Shown here piece after piece: positions 21,541 to 33,824 of a DNA stretch of 64,000 bases (the first letter of the stretch is position 1; each line of letters begins with the position of its first letter). Source of the DNA: Cynocephalus volans (taxonomy: Eukaryota; Chordata; Mammalia; Dermoptera; Cynocephalidae); NCBI RefSeq assembly GCF_027409185.1, contig NC_084461.1, forward strand, positions 189,244,501-189,308,500. Reading direction: 5' to 3'. A model generated the notes under the pieces. The model had not been told where the DNA came from and made no database searches. It saw only the letters and a list, made by a program, of their open reading frames with translations. A program made the translations under genes and the position numbers.

Positions 21541-24500
21541 TTAAAGTTTTGAGCTAAGCAAGAATAGGAAAAAAGACCCAATACCACTCACGGTATCTAA
21601 TAAATTTATGGGAGGCTGCATAAATAGGTTGTGCCAGAATCAAACATAAGAGGATAACCAAGGGGTTGGGATGAATCTGTGAATGACAAAGCCATGGTGA
21701 CTCTACCCACAGTTAGAAAATTTTTTTTAAAAATTAAAAAAGGAAAACATCAGCGGTGGAATCATGATTGACCGAGTGCTTTATTGCTATAACCTATCTA
21801 ATTGGGCTCTCTAATGTTCCTAAGGTTCCCCCAGACACTGATTTGTCAACACAGTCTGGAGTTCAGGAATTGCCATTGCTTCCCCGTTATCTAGGGTAGA
21901 AAATGTAAACTTGGTGTGACGCCAAAAGACTGTAACAATTGGGCCCTCCTGTCCATTTCCAAGCATTATCTCCTACGGCTTCTGAAAGCAAGTATTTCCT
22001 CCTATCAGCATGTCTAACAGAAGAGCTTCTGTCCTCAGTTCATACCACATCCATTTCCCATGCTGGGCTTTTCATCATGGTCTTATTTCCACGTAATGAC
22101 CTTACTCTTCCCTACCCCCATTTAGTTTAAGCCTCATAGCCCTGGTGAGTTTCTTGAAACTGCTCCAGCATCCCTTTCTCAACTTTCCCGGATGAAATAC
22201 AGGCTTTCCTAGAGGATACTCATGGAAAGTGAGGTAGAACCAATAGATGAGTCAGTCTGAAAACACTATCAAGTGGTTGTTTGCTGTGCAACAAGGACTA
22301 TCTGTGTTTCCTTGTTGAGTGAAATTTCTAACTGGTACTTTGAGTTTAAGAAATATGTTTTCTCCTGGGACATGTTCTCAGAGTCTCAAATTCCAGAGGT
22401 ACTCATGCATAGGAGAAATAGAAAACCTTTCAAGAGACAAAAGGTATAAACTGAAACCACATTTCCTCTACTAATGGAGTTTTGGTTATCTAATAATTAT
22501 CAGCTGGAAGTTAGTGCAGACAATTTCACAAGAAAAATAGAAATGAAAAAGACATAGTGTCAGTGCTAAGAAGCAGGAGAGAAGCACTCCCTCATGCCCT
22601 CCACTGACCTCTTATCCAGCCAAAGCCATCCGTTATATTTCCATGGATGAATGAAGTCACTACAAATAGGCAGAGATACAAATAAATATGCTAAAATAAA
22701 GCAAAAAGCTATCAGTTAATTCTTTGGTCTTCAAATATGAGAATGGGTCCATCTTTGAGGTAACCGATGTGTCATGAAAGCCACAGACATTCAGGAATCT
22801 CCCTGTAGGAGAACTAAAACTGTTGCCACTAAATTATACAAGTCTATCATATCCTCCAACTATTAAGAGTCTATGTTGAAGTTTTTACATTTATATACTT
22901 GTAGTAATACACCTACCATAAGAGCCTGTTACTTTTATTAATGAATTTTTATAAAACCGGACATAATTTTTAAACATTCTTGTTCTGCTAGCCATTTTTA
23001 TAACCAATCTAAATATCGAAACATGCTTTACAAAACAACTCAAATGTGGAGAAAAAATTGAAACATTTTTCCTAAACACTCCGAGGCCTCTTTTCTTCCC
23101 TTGGGTGCTGAGAACATAAGTGCTGTGTCACCTTGGAATCTTGTGTTATTCTAGTCTAACAAATCCAATGAGGAAGAGCTTTCTGGAAGCAAACAAAAAC
23201 CTGTTTTTAAAGGAGGAAAGTCACCTTTTTTCTGATTGAGGGGGCTTTCATGTTTCACATCCCTAAATAGCAGGTGTCACTTTCTGGTTGCTTGGTCTTA
23301 GACAAGGAACTTCACTCTTCACTTCTGGGACTCCTCCTTGGCATGATGGCCCCACAAAGGATGCCTCTCACAGAGTGTTTGTGAGGTTAAAACAGATAAC
23401 AGGTGTGAGTAATCTAGCGCTGTACCTGGCATACAGTGGGTGCTCAAACAAATGTTGATAGGATCTAAAATCAACTGTGATGATGGATATAAGATTGTAT
23501 GAATAACAAGGCATCGTAATTTGTACATTGTAAAGGTCAGATTTAACCACAATCAGGTCATAAAACTGAACTTCCTTGATATCTACGGCATTCTGACAAA
23601 CTCTGTGGTCATTTGCAAACATATTCTGTGGTCTCTACTAAATCGTAAAACTCTTTGGGTGAGGAGCAAGGATTAGTTAACTCACCACTCACTGCCTTAG
23701 GCCCATGGATGGTTAAGACTGGAAGGGACTTTCTTCTTTTCCTTGGAGCCCCACTCAAGACCATGGTGGCATCAAAAGCAATCTTGCTTCTTGGATCCCA
23801 AGTCAAAGATTCTAACCTTTTCTCTCTTCTGATCTCGTCTTCAGTTCTTAATGCCCAGATCTCCAGGGGAAACCTTTTTTTTTTTTTTTTTTTTTTCTCC
23901 AGGGGAAACCTTATTTGCTCATACCAGGCCTTGACTTCCCAGCTTTATGCATTTAAAAGAACTCTCATTATATTGACAGGCTCATATCTGCTGTACCTTC
24001 CCATTTTCTCAATACATTCATTCATTCATTCCACAACGACTTATTGCATCTTTATTTATGCAAGTTCTAGGCAGTATGGCATGGGGCACTGAATGAGGCA
24101 AAGTTTCTTCCCAAGAAAATTAGAAAGTGGGGGTGGGGGTGGGGAGTGGACAATAATTAGACCCCTATACGATGTGCCAGGTTTTAATATGTGCAATCGA
24201 GCAAAATGAAGCAGTGCAAGGGGATGAGAGTGATGTTAGGGTGGGGCGCTGTTTTAAGATAGTGGTCAGGGGAGCCCTACCTGATAAGGAGACTTTTGAG
24301 AACAGATGTGTAGGAAGTATGGGGGGAATGCTCTGCAGATATCAGGGGAAGGGCAAACCAGGGAGAGGGAACTCTAAATGAAAAGGTCCTGAGACAAGCA
24401 TGCTTGGCATATATGAAGAACAGCAAGGAGGTCAGCAACGGAGTGAACATCATGGAGAGTACTGGATGAGGGCTGAGGATGGAGACAGGTCACAGAAAGC

Positions 24501-25654
24501 CTTGGTAAGGAGTGACAAGAAATGGCATTTTTACTTCAGTGGAATGGGAAGCCTGGAAGGGCTTTAGCAGAGAAGAAACCTGAGATGAGAAATATTGAAC
24601 AGTCACTGCATCTGCTATGTGAGGAACAGGCAGAGGCAAGGCAATGGGCAATCAATTGTAGAAGCAGAGAACCCTTGGCAAGCGGGAGATGTTGGAAGCT
24701 TTTAGGAGGTGGTGGAAGTGGTGGTGGTGAGAAGTGGCTGGAATCTGCATATACTGGAGGTAGTGCTAAAAGGATTTCATGATGGAGCAGACGTAGAATA
24801 TGAGAGAAAGGCAGCAGAGAAGACTGACTTGGCTCTGAGCGACTGCCAAAATGAAGTTGCCATTTACTGAGATGGGGATGGGTGTGGAGGGGCAGGTGCT
24901 GGACATGTTTAGTTTGAGATGCCTGCTAAACACCCAAGTTGGCATGTCAGCTAGGCAGTAAGATGATTGGGTCTCGAATTCAAGAGAGAAGTCAGCTAGA
25001 GATGTATGCTTGAGAGCTGTTTGTGTATAGATGATATTTCAAGCCATGCGACTGGATGACACTGTCCAGAGAGCAAGTATAGCTGGAGAAGGGAAGGGAT
25101 CTGCGAACTGGGTGAGGACTTAGTTCTACAGCAGTCCACGAATAGATGTTGCTACAATGAGGATGATTCAGTAAAGAGGTCAGAGAAAGTGTTAAGTGTG
25201 GCAGGAGTACCCTGAAGGGAGCACTCTGTCCTGACAACCAAGAGAAGTGTTTCCAGAAGAGTTTTATACTACAAATCCAGTCCATCAGCAAATCTTCTTG
25301 GCTTGATCTTCAACACATTTCTAGAATGTGACCTCTCAGCACCCCTCCTCCCCTGCAATTCTCCAACAAGGAGCAAGTCACCATTATCTCCTTCCTAGGT
25401 AACTGCGGAAGTCTTTGACTAGTCTCTGCTTCCAACCTGGCTCCCCTAATAACCTGTTCTGCACCCAGCAGGCAGAGGGATTCTTCTAAATTAATGTAAG
25501 TGATGTCACACTGACAACTTTTAGTTGTTGTTGATAGGTCCATGAAGAGAGGACTGCGGGTTGATCATGTACTTTGAAAATAGTCATTCACTGATTACCT
25601 GTAGTACAGCAGTTTGGCTGAATGAGTGGGAATGAAAGCCTTATCCTACTATAA
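21541..25654. repeat. Duplicated intergenic block near copy 3
   Basis: 21541-22203 matches 7250-7915 and 24885-25650 matches 7916-8690. The 2.7-kb segment 22204-24884 is missing from the copy-2 side. It contains a MIR-like element (about 23260-23480), a T-rich stretch with a local repeat of CTCCAGGGGAAACC (23860-23910), and ancient interspersed-repeat sequence (about 24120-24880). No gene recognised. Confidence 0.65.
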
Positions 25655-28600
25655 TTAAGAATATAACTATGGGTTAATGAGAAATGAAAAAAGAGACATT
25701 ACAACTGATATCCCAGAAATACAAAGGATCATAAGTCACCACTATGATAAATTATATGCCACCAAATTGGATAACCTAGAATAAATGGAGAAATTTGTAG
25801 ACATATACAGCCCATGAAGACTAAATCATGAAGAAATAGAAAATCTGAACAGACTAATAACAAGTAAAGAGTCAGTAATGAAAATTCTCCCATCAAAGAA
25901 AGTCCAGGATGTGATGGCTTCACTGACGAATTTACCAGCCAGTTAAAGAATATGTAATGCCAATCCATCTCAAACTTTTCTAAGAATGTGATGAGAAAGG
26001 AAAACTTCCAAACTCATTTTATGAGGCCAGCATTACCCTGATACCATAGCTAGACAAGAGCACCACAGGAAAAGAAAATTACAGGCCAATATCCCTGATG
26101 AACACAAATGTAAAAATCCTCAACAAAATACTGGCAAACCAAATTCAAGAGCATATTAAAAGGACCATTTGCCATGATCAAGTGGGATTTATCCCTGGGG
26201 TGCAAGGATGCTTCAACATATGCAAGTCAATAAATGTGTTACACCATATGCACAGAATGAAGGACAAAAATCATATGATCATCTTGATAGATTCAGAAAA
26301 GGCATTTGACAAAATCCAACATTCTTTTGTGATTAAAAACTCTCAACAAATTAGGTATAGAAGGAATGTTCCTCAACACAATTAAAGACCATATATGACA
26401 AGCCCATGGATAATATCATACTCAACACTGAAAAGTCAAAAGGATTTCTGCAAGAATCAGCACCAGGAGAAGAATGCTGACTCTTGCCTCCTCTATTCAA
26501 TATAGTACTGGAAGTCCTAGCCAGAGCTACTAGGCAAGACAAAGAAATAAAAGGCAACCAAACCTGAAAGGAAGAAGTTAAATAGTCTCTGTTTACAGTC
26601 AACATGATCTTATGTATAGAAAACCTTAAAACCTTAACCTTAAAACCAAAAAACCTTAAAAACTCCACCAAAAAACTGTTAGTTACTAAAAACAAATTCA
26701 GTTAAACTGCAGGATACAAAATCAACTTATAAAAACAGTAACATTTCTATACACTAACAATGCTCTATCTGAAAAAGAGATCAAGAAAACAATCCCATTT
26801 ACAGTAGCTACCAAAAAAAGGAAATACTCAGGAATAAATTTAACCAAGGAGGTGAAAGACCAGTACACTGAAAACTATAAAACATCGATGAAAGAAATGG
26901 AAGAAGACACAAGTAAATGGAAAGATATCCCCTGTTCATGAATTGGAAGAATTCATATGGTTAAACTGTCCATACTACCCAAAGTGATCTACAGATTGAA
27001 TGTAATCCCTAATGACATTCTTCACAGAAAGAGAGAAAACAATCCTGAAATTCATATGGAACCACAAAAGACTCAGAATAGCCAGTGATCTTGAGCAAAC
27101 AAACAAACAAACAAAACCCAAAGCTGCAGGCATCACACTACCTGATTTCAAAATCTACTGCAAAGCTATAGTAATCAAAATAGAATGGTATTTGCATAAA
27201 AACAGACACATAGATCAATGGAACAGAACAGATAGCCCACAAACAAATCCATGTTTATGGTTAATTTATTTTCAACAAAGATTCCAAGAATACAACATAG
27301 AGAAAGGGCAGTCTCTTCAATAAATGGTGCTGGGAAAACTTGATATCCACATGTAGAAGAGTGAAATTAGACCTCCATCTCACACCATATACAAAACCAA
27401 CTCAAAATGGATTAAAAACTTAAATGTAAAACCTGAAACTATAAACCTACTAAAAGAATACATGGGGGAAAGCTCTATGACATTTGTCTTGGTAAAGGAC
27501 TTTTTAAATATAACCTCGAAAGCACAGGCAACAAAAGCAAAAACAAATAGGATTACCTCAAACTAAAAAGGAAAACAATCTACATGCAAAGAGATAGCCT
27601 ACAGAATATCTTTCCAAACCATACATTTGATAAAATGTTAATATCTAAAATATAAAAGGAACTCAAACAACTCAATATTAAGAAAACAAATAACACAATT
27701 AAGAAATGGGCAAAGGACCTGAACAGACATTTCTCAAAAGAAGGCATACAGATGGTCAACAGGTACATGGAAAACTGCTCAACATCACTAATAATCAGTG
27801 AAATGCAAATTAAAACCACAATGAGGTATCACCTCACACCAGTTAGAATGGCTACTGTCAAAAAACCAAAAGATAACAAGTGTTGGCAATGATGTGGAGA
27901 AAGAGGAACCTTTGTACACTGTTGGTAGGAATGTGAATTAGTACTGTCATAATGGAAAACAGTATGGAGTTTCCTAAAAAAGTTAAAAATAGAAATATCA
28001 TATGATTCAGCAATCCAACTGCTGGGTATGTATCCGAAGGACATGAAATCAGTATGTCGAAGAGATACCTGCACTCCCATGTTCACTGCAGCACTATTCA
28101 CAATAGCTAAGATACGGAATCACCCTAAGTGTCCACAGACAGATGAATGGATCAAAAAATGTGGTGTATATACACAATGGGATACTATTCAGCCTTAAAA
28201 CAGAAGGAAATCCTGTCACTTAACGACAACATGCATAGACCCGGAGAACATTATATAAATGACATAAGTGAGGCACAGAAAGACAAATACCACACGATCT
28301 CCCTTATGTGTGAAGTGTAAAAAAGTCAAACTCATAGAAACAGAGAGTAAAATGGTGGTTACCAGGGGCTGGTGGGTGAGGGGATTGAGGAACTGTTGGT
28401 CATCCTCCAGTTAGACAGGAGGAATAAGTTCAAGAGGTCTTTTGTACATTATGTTGACTATAGTCAAAAACAACATATTATATGTGTGACAGCTACTAAG
28501 ACAGTGGCATGTAAATGTTCTCACCAGAAAAAATTAAAGAAGCGAGGTAATGCACATGTTAAATAGCTTGATGTAGCCGTTTCATAATGTACAAGGGGTA

Positions 28601-28796
28601 CTTCAAAAAATTCATTAAAAATAGGATAAAAGATAATACAAATCTTTCTTTTTTTTTTTTTTTTACAAATCTTTCCACAAACTTTTCGAAGTACCCTTGT
28701 ATACATATATGAAGACATCACGTTGTACACGATACATACATACATACATATGTGTATACATACACACCCATGCACTTTTTACTTGTCAATTAAAAA
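25655..28796 (+). mobile_element. Old L1, sense, degraded ORF2 and 3' UTR
   Basis: Fragments of L1 ORF2 are readable, for example an RT region at 26098-26385 with EKAFDKIQ, and C-terminal pieces to about 28300. Many stops and frameshifts follow. The equivalent site near copy 2 (about 8690) is empty, so it inserted after, or on one side of, the duplication. A short palindromic element interrupts its 3' UTR. Confidence 0.85.
28591..28702. mobile_element. Short palindromic mariner-like MITE in L1 tail
   Basis: Inverted termini CAAGGGGTACTTCAAAAA and TTTTCGAAGTACCCTTG enclose about 75 bp with a T tract. TA dinucleotides flank both ends, and the L1 3' UTR continues on either side. It fits a Tc1/mariner-type MITE. 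Confidence 0.7.
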
Positions 28797-29636
28797 TTTT
28801 AAAAAGGATGGGTCAATAAACATTTGTAATGGTGTTCATCTTTATTAGTATTCAGAGAAATGCAAAGCATAACCACAAGTACATATTCCCCATAAGATAG
28901 GGTAAAACTTAAATGAGTGACAATGCTAAGCAGTACTGAGGATGTGGAGCTGTGAACATTTTCATACATTGCTTTGGGAATGTAAACTGGCATGGCATTT
29001 TGAAAAACACTTTATTTTGTACTTAAATTGATGTCTCATGTACCCTATGACCTATAAATTCTACTTCTAAGAGCAGACATTTGCATAGGTTACATAGACA
29101 ATAGTGGTTTCCTGGTTTATACTGTCCCCCTCCCTGCCCCCGACACAAACACCAAAAAAAAAAAAAAGACTAACGAGTACACAGTAAATAGCATACATGG
29201 AAAATTATGAGTATTTCACATAGAAAATACTAGGATAGAGCAATGGAAAGGAATCACACAATAATCAGAGGAAACAATGTAGTATGTCATAAAAGAAGTA
29301 TGTATAAAATTGCACTTATATGTATTTATATGAAGTTGAAAGACAGGTGAAATAAAGTTACCTTGTTTTAAGAGGCATAAAGCTATTAATAAAAGTGGGA
29401 AGTGGTTGCCATCAAAGTCAGGGCCATGATTACCTCTGAGAGGAGAGATTTGTGATTGGAAAGAGCACATGAGCGACTTTGTGGTGCTAAAAGTGTTGTT
29501 TTCTTGAACAGGATTGTGTTTACATCAATCTTCTATTTTTAGTAATTCACTGATATAAATATTTCTATTTTAAACACTTTCAGTGTATGTACTATATTTC
29601 ACAACAAAAAGGAATGTTAAGAGGAGACAATAAGTG

Positions 29637-29757
29637 GGGCTGGCCAGTTAGCTTGGGTGGTTAGAATGCAGACTTGTAACACCAAGATCATGGGTTTGGA
29701 TCCCCAAACTGGCCAGCCACCACCACCAACAAAAAAATAAAAATAAATTATTTTTAA
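29637..29757 (+). repeat. CYN-type SINE monomer
   Basis: A single tRNA-Ile-like unit with GGTTTGGATCC (box B) and an A-rich tail. The paralogous position near 9565 lacks it. Confidence 0.82.
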
Positions 29758-31367
29758 CAAAGGAAGAAAGAATTGGTGATGAAGAGTGGAGAAAGTATGT
29801 ACACTTTTTCAAAGAGATTCATTATGAAACAGGCAAGATCTGGATGGTGACTAACACTGATGTGGTCTGAAAGGGATAGTTTTACAAAAGGTGAAGAGAT
29901 AGAACAACATATATGAGGTTGACTCAATGGACAAACAGATATAAAACAGATGTAAAAGAGAGTAGGGACAATTGTGAAAGTGAAGGTCATGAGATATTGA
30001 GATGGAAGGAGACCCCCCCCCACACACACACAAAAGGAAATTGATTGGCCTTAGATAGGACCATGGACAATTAATTCATCCACTACAACAGGAAGACAAT
30101 TTAGATACTGGTGCATTCATCTGGGGGCTACTTGTGGAAGTGTTCTTTTAATTGCTTCTATTTTTTTCAGTGAAATATGAGGCAAGACAAAATCAGGAGT
30201 GAACTGACCAGCAAAAAGTAGTAGGAGATAAATTTGGACATGATGAATATGCCGTTAGTCAGCATTAGTCACCATGTGGGTTTTTCTGAAGACATTTTTA
30301 GCCATCAGGGCAGGCATGAACCAAATACAAACAAATAACACTCAACAGATGGGACATTGTAGCACCTGTGCCTAGCAGTCATTTATTCATTCAAAAAATA
30401 ATTCTTGTTCACCTACTCTTGGACAAGAGCTCTTCTCAGGAAAAAAACCAGAAGCGGTCATTAGAACATGGGCATTATATTCTAACACAGGGGAGACTTT
30501 TAGGGTACTTTCCTTCAACAGGCATAACCTTACGATACCAATACGTCAGGGCCATCCCTAAGAGGGTATGTTCCTGGAGATACCAACAAATGTGCCTATG
30601 ATAATCACACATAAGAAGAGGATGCTCTGTTACCATTTCCCATATACACTTTTAGAGACAGCATTATAAACAGACCTTGAGACACTGAATTTTGATGATG
30701 TTAAAAAATAGGACTATTGCCCCATGACACAGATCACTAGCCCACTGGGATCTATGTTGGGGCACAGGCCAGCCACCTCACTTGCGTTATTTAACAGACT
30801 GGCCTGTGAAATGCACACATATCTATAATGCCTCATTGAGGGGAAAGATCACCTTGGTTAAGATGTTCACGTGCTACACAGCAAGAATTTTAGAAAAGAG
30901 CAAATGGGCAATAGAGTGTGCCCACCAAAGAGATGTCCAAGCCCCCAGGTCTGGAACATTTGGAGTTAGTGGAGCAACTGACGATACAAGGGGTGGGGGA
31001 GGGGCGTTCCATGTGGCCCTGTTGAGAAAGACTTTAAGATTTGGTTTCTTCTCTCAATATACAGTCCTGCATTATAGAGTTTGTAGTCCTTATTCATGAT
31101 ACATATCTCCATGATGTCAAAAAGGACCTTTGTGAAGGAGCACTGAAACTAATGCCGAAAGGGGAATTCACCAAGAATGGAAACAGTCTGAAAGATACCA
31201 GAGAGATCAGAAAGACTAAGAAGAGACCCAGCTAGAAGGCTGTAACTCTAGGAGGTAGGCAGCCCCCACAGATCTTGGGGTAATACCTGTGTCTGAGAGT
31301 CTGCATGTCAGGGAGAGCTGCTGCTCATGGACACAGGCCCTGCACCAACAACTGATTCACTAGGGCC
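29758..31367 (+). repeat. Duplicated upstream region of ADAM1 copy 3
   Basis: Counterpart of 9565-11184. The part 30730-31008 and everything after about 31180 is nearly identical to the copy-2 side, separated by a diverged island (31009-31180). A likely promoter/5' UTR region; no core element is decisive. Confidence 0.7.
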
Positions 31368-33824
31368 ATGTCAGCAACAGCCTCAGTGAGAGACTCTACC
31401 TCCTTCTTGTCTTCTCTACAGAAACCCCACCCGGTTTTGTATGAGGCTATGAATGTACTTCAGACTTGGGCTCCCCAGATGAAAGGTCTGAAGCTGGGAC
31501 TAGTGCCAGGTCTTTCATGTGTCAGGTTGGCGACCATGTTGCTCTTGGGGATGATTTTTCTCCCATGTATATACTGTGGCATGGAATCGCTGGATTCTTC
31601 TTCCTATGAAATGGTCATCCCCAAGAGGCTGACAGTCAAAGGAAGTGAAGACCCAGTGAAGAAGGCTTCCTATTCGCTATTTATGCAGGGTCAGGAAGAG
31701 GTGATTCATCTAAAAGTGAAGACGGACGATTTTATGAATAACTTCCCAGTCTACAGTTACCACAGTGGCATCCTGCGTCAAGAAATGCCTTACATCGCAC
31801 ATGACTGCCACTATGAAGGCTACATAGAAGGAGTGCCAGGTTCTTTTGTGTCCGTCAACACCTGTGCAGGCCTCAGGGGCATCCTGATTAAGGAAGAAAG
31901 ATCCTATGGCATTAAACCCATGAACTCTTCCAAACGGTTTGAACATGTGTTGTACACCATGGCACATCAAGCTAGAGTCTCCTGTAGCGTCACTTCCAAA
32001 GACAAGCAGGTGGTGTCCACCAGCCGGCAACAAGGGAGCAGGAAGCCTCATAATGTACAGGCACTGTCCTACTTGTGGTCGCACACCAAGTACGTGGAGA
32101 TGTTTGTCGTGGTCGACAACCAGCGGTTTCAGATGTGGGGCAGTAACATCAATGAGACAGTCCAGAGAGTAGTGGACATTATTGCTGTGGCCAACAGCTT
32201 CACTAGGGGAATAAACACAGAGGTGGTGCTGGCTGGAATGGAGATTTGGACCGAGGGGGACCTAATAGAGGTCCCGGTGGATCTGCAAGTTACACTCAGG
32301 AATTTCAACAGCTGGAGACGAGAGAATCTCTTCCATCGTGTGAAGCATGATGTTGCCCACATGATCGTCGGGCATCATCCTGGGGAGAATATGGGCCAGG
32401 CATTTCTCAATGGTGCCTGTTCAAGCGGTTTTGCGGCAGCTGTTGAATCCTTCCATCATGAAGACGTCCTTCTGTTTGCAGCGCTCATGGTCCATGAGCT
32501 CGGGCACAACCTGGGTATTCGGCACGACCACTCGGCCTGCATTTGTAAAGATAAGCACCTTTGCCTCATGCATGAAAATATCACTAAAGCAAGTGGCTTC
32601 AGCAACTGCAGCTCTGACTCCTTTTACCAGTTCCTTCATGAACACAAAGGGGCCTGCCTATTTAACAAGCCATGGCACAAAGGCCGCATGAGCAGGGATT
32701 CCAACTGTGGAAATGGTGTGGTGGATGAAATGGAGCAGTGTGACTGTGGTTCTGACTGTATGAATCATGCATGCTGTGATCAAAACTGTAAACTGAAGCC
32801 TACTGCACAGTGTAGTGATGGCCCTTGCTGTTCTCACTGTAAATTTCAACCTAAAGGACACACTTGCCGTCATCCTAAGGAATCATGTGACCTCCCAGAA
32901 TATTGTAATGGTACATCTTCTATATGCCCCGATGACAGGTTTAAGCAAGATGCCACAGCGTGTCACGAACAGTACTATTGTCTTCGTGGTCAATGCTTGG
33001 ATCCTAGTAGTCAGTGTGTGCGTGTTTTTGGGTTTGGTGCATCTTCTGCCTCAGAAAAATGTTACACTTTAATGAACAGCAGAGGGGACCGATTTGGAAA
33101 CTGTGGCCTTCCCACTAGAGATCATCCAAATTATATTAAGTGTACAAATGACCATATAATGTGTGGGAAACTTATATGTACAAGTATTAGTAAGTTACCA
33201 GAAATAAAACTCCACCACACAATGATCCAGGTCCCTGATGAAGATTCCTTCTGCTTTAGCATGGATGCCTATAGTAATAATACTGATATTCCTGATGAAG
33301 GAGATGTTCAGGATGGCACTTCTTGTGCTGAAAACAAAGTCTGCAAGAAATTTTTCTGCATTATTCCCCCTACAAACGTCCTTCCCTGCAATTCAGTGGA
33401 TCTGTGTAATGGGAATGGAATTTGCAATGATTTAGGGCACTGCCACTGTAATTTTGGCTTTGCCCCCCCTGACTGCAAAAATCCAGGAAATGGGGGTAGT
33501 TTAGACAGTGGCCCTGCTTCTAAGCCAGGTGATGGACCTCCAGCAGAAGAAGGAAGTGGAAATGCTACCAATCACAAACAAGAATTAGATGTAGACTTGA
33601 CAATATTATCTGTCCTTATATTTTTTATACTACTATTAATAGGCTTAATTCTTTGCTCTATGTGCCTTTGTAAACGTTCACCACCAGCAGAAGGTCCTCC
33701 AGAGACCACAGAAAAGGCCATAGAACCAGTCTCAGTAGAGGCCTCTGAAGCCGAAGAAGAGGAAGAAGAGGAGGAAGAAGAGGAAGAGGAAGAGGAAGAA
33801 GAAGAGGAAGAACCAGAAGAATAA
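31368..33824 (+). CDS. ADAM1: ADAM1-like (fertilin alpha) membrane metalloprotease, copy 3, poly-Glu tail
   Basis: Intronless ORF of 818 codons. Residues 1-441 (leader, signal, prodomain, reprolysin domain with HELGHNLGIRHD at 376-387) are almost the same as copy 2, with one residue change in the anchor (A/G). From codon 442 on it is a different paralogue: the processing site reads RMSR instead of RMRR. The disintegrin loop carries ESCDLPEYC instead of DECDLPEYC. The Cys-rich and EGF-like regions are clearly diverged but keep the Cys framework. The membrane segment is about 746-766, followed by a Cys-rich juxtamembrane stretch and a tail ending in about 20 Glu residues (from 796) and PEE. The sharp switch at 32690 suggests conversion of its 5' half. 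It is intact and probably expressed; partner and site as for the family (ADAM2, male germ cells) by inference. Confidence 0.92.
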   Translation: MSATASVRDSTSFLSSLQKPHPVLYEAMNVLQTWAPQMKGLKLGLVPGLSCVRLATMLLLGMIFLPCIYCGMESLDSSSYEMVIPKRLTVKGSEDPVKKASYSLFMQGQEEVIHLKVKTDDFMNNFPVYSYHSGILRQEMPYIAHDCHYEGYIEGVPGSFVSVNTCAGLRGILIKEERSYGIKPMNSSKRFEHVLYTMAHQARVSCSVTSKDKQVVSTSRQQGSRKPHNVQALSYLWSHTKYVEMFVVVDNQRFQMWGSNINETVQRVVDIIAVANSFTRGINTEVVLAGMEIWTEGDLIEVPVDLQVTLRNFNSWRRENLFHRVKHDVAHMIVGHHPGENMGQAFLNGACSSGFAAAVESFHHEDVLLFAALMVHELGHNLGIRHDHSACICKDKHLCLMHENITKASGFSNCSSDSFYQFLHEHKGACLFNKPWHKGRMSRDSNCGNGVVDEMEQCDCGSDCMNHACCDQNCKLKPTAQCSDGPCCSHCKFQPKGHTCRHPKESCDLPEYCNGTSSICPDDRFKQDATACHEQYYCLRGQCLDPSSQCVRVFGFGASSASEKCYTLMNSRGDRFGNCGLPTRDHPNYIKCTNDHIMCGKLICTSISKLPEIKLHHTMIQVPDEDSFCFSMDAYSNNTDIPDEGDVQDGTSCAENKVCKKFFCIIPPTNVLPCNSVDLCNGNGICNDLGHCHCNFGFAPPDCKNPGNGGSLDSGPASKPGDGPPAEEGSGNATNHKQELDVDLTILSVLIFFILLLIGLILCSMCLCKRSPPAEGPPETTEKAIEPVSVEASEAEEEEEEEEEEEEEEEEEEEEPEE
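33753..33821 (+). repeat. GAA/GAG repeat coding poly-Glu
   Basis: Mixed GAA and GAG codons give an almost pure Glu run at the very C-terminus of copy 3. Codon mixing suggests some age or selection on the acidic tail rather than a fresh slippage tract. Confidence 0.9.
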
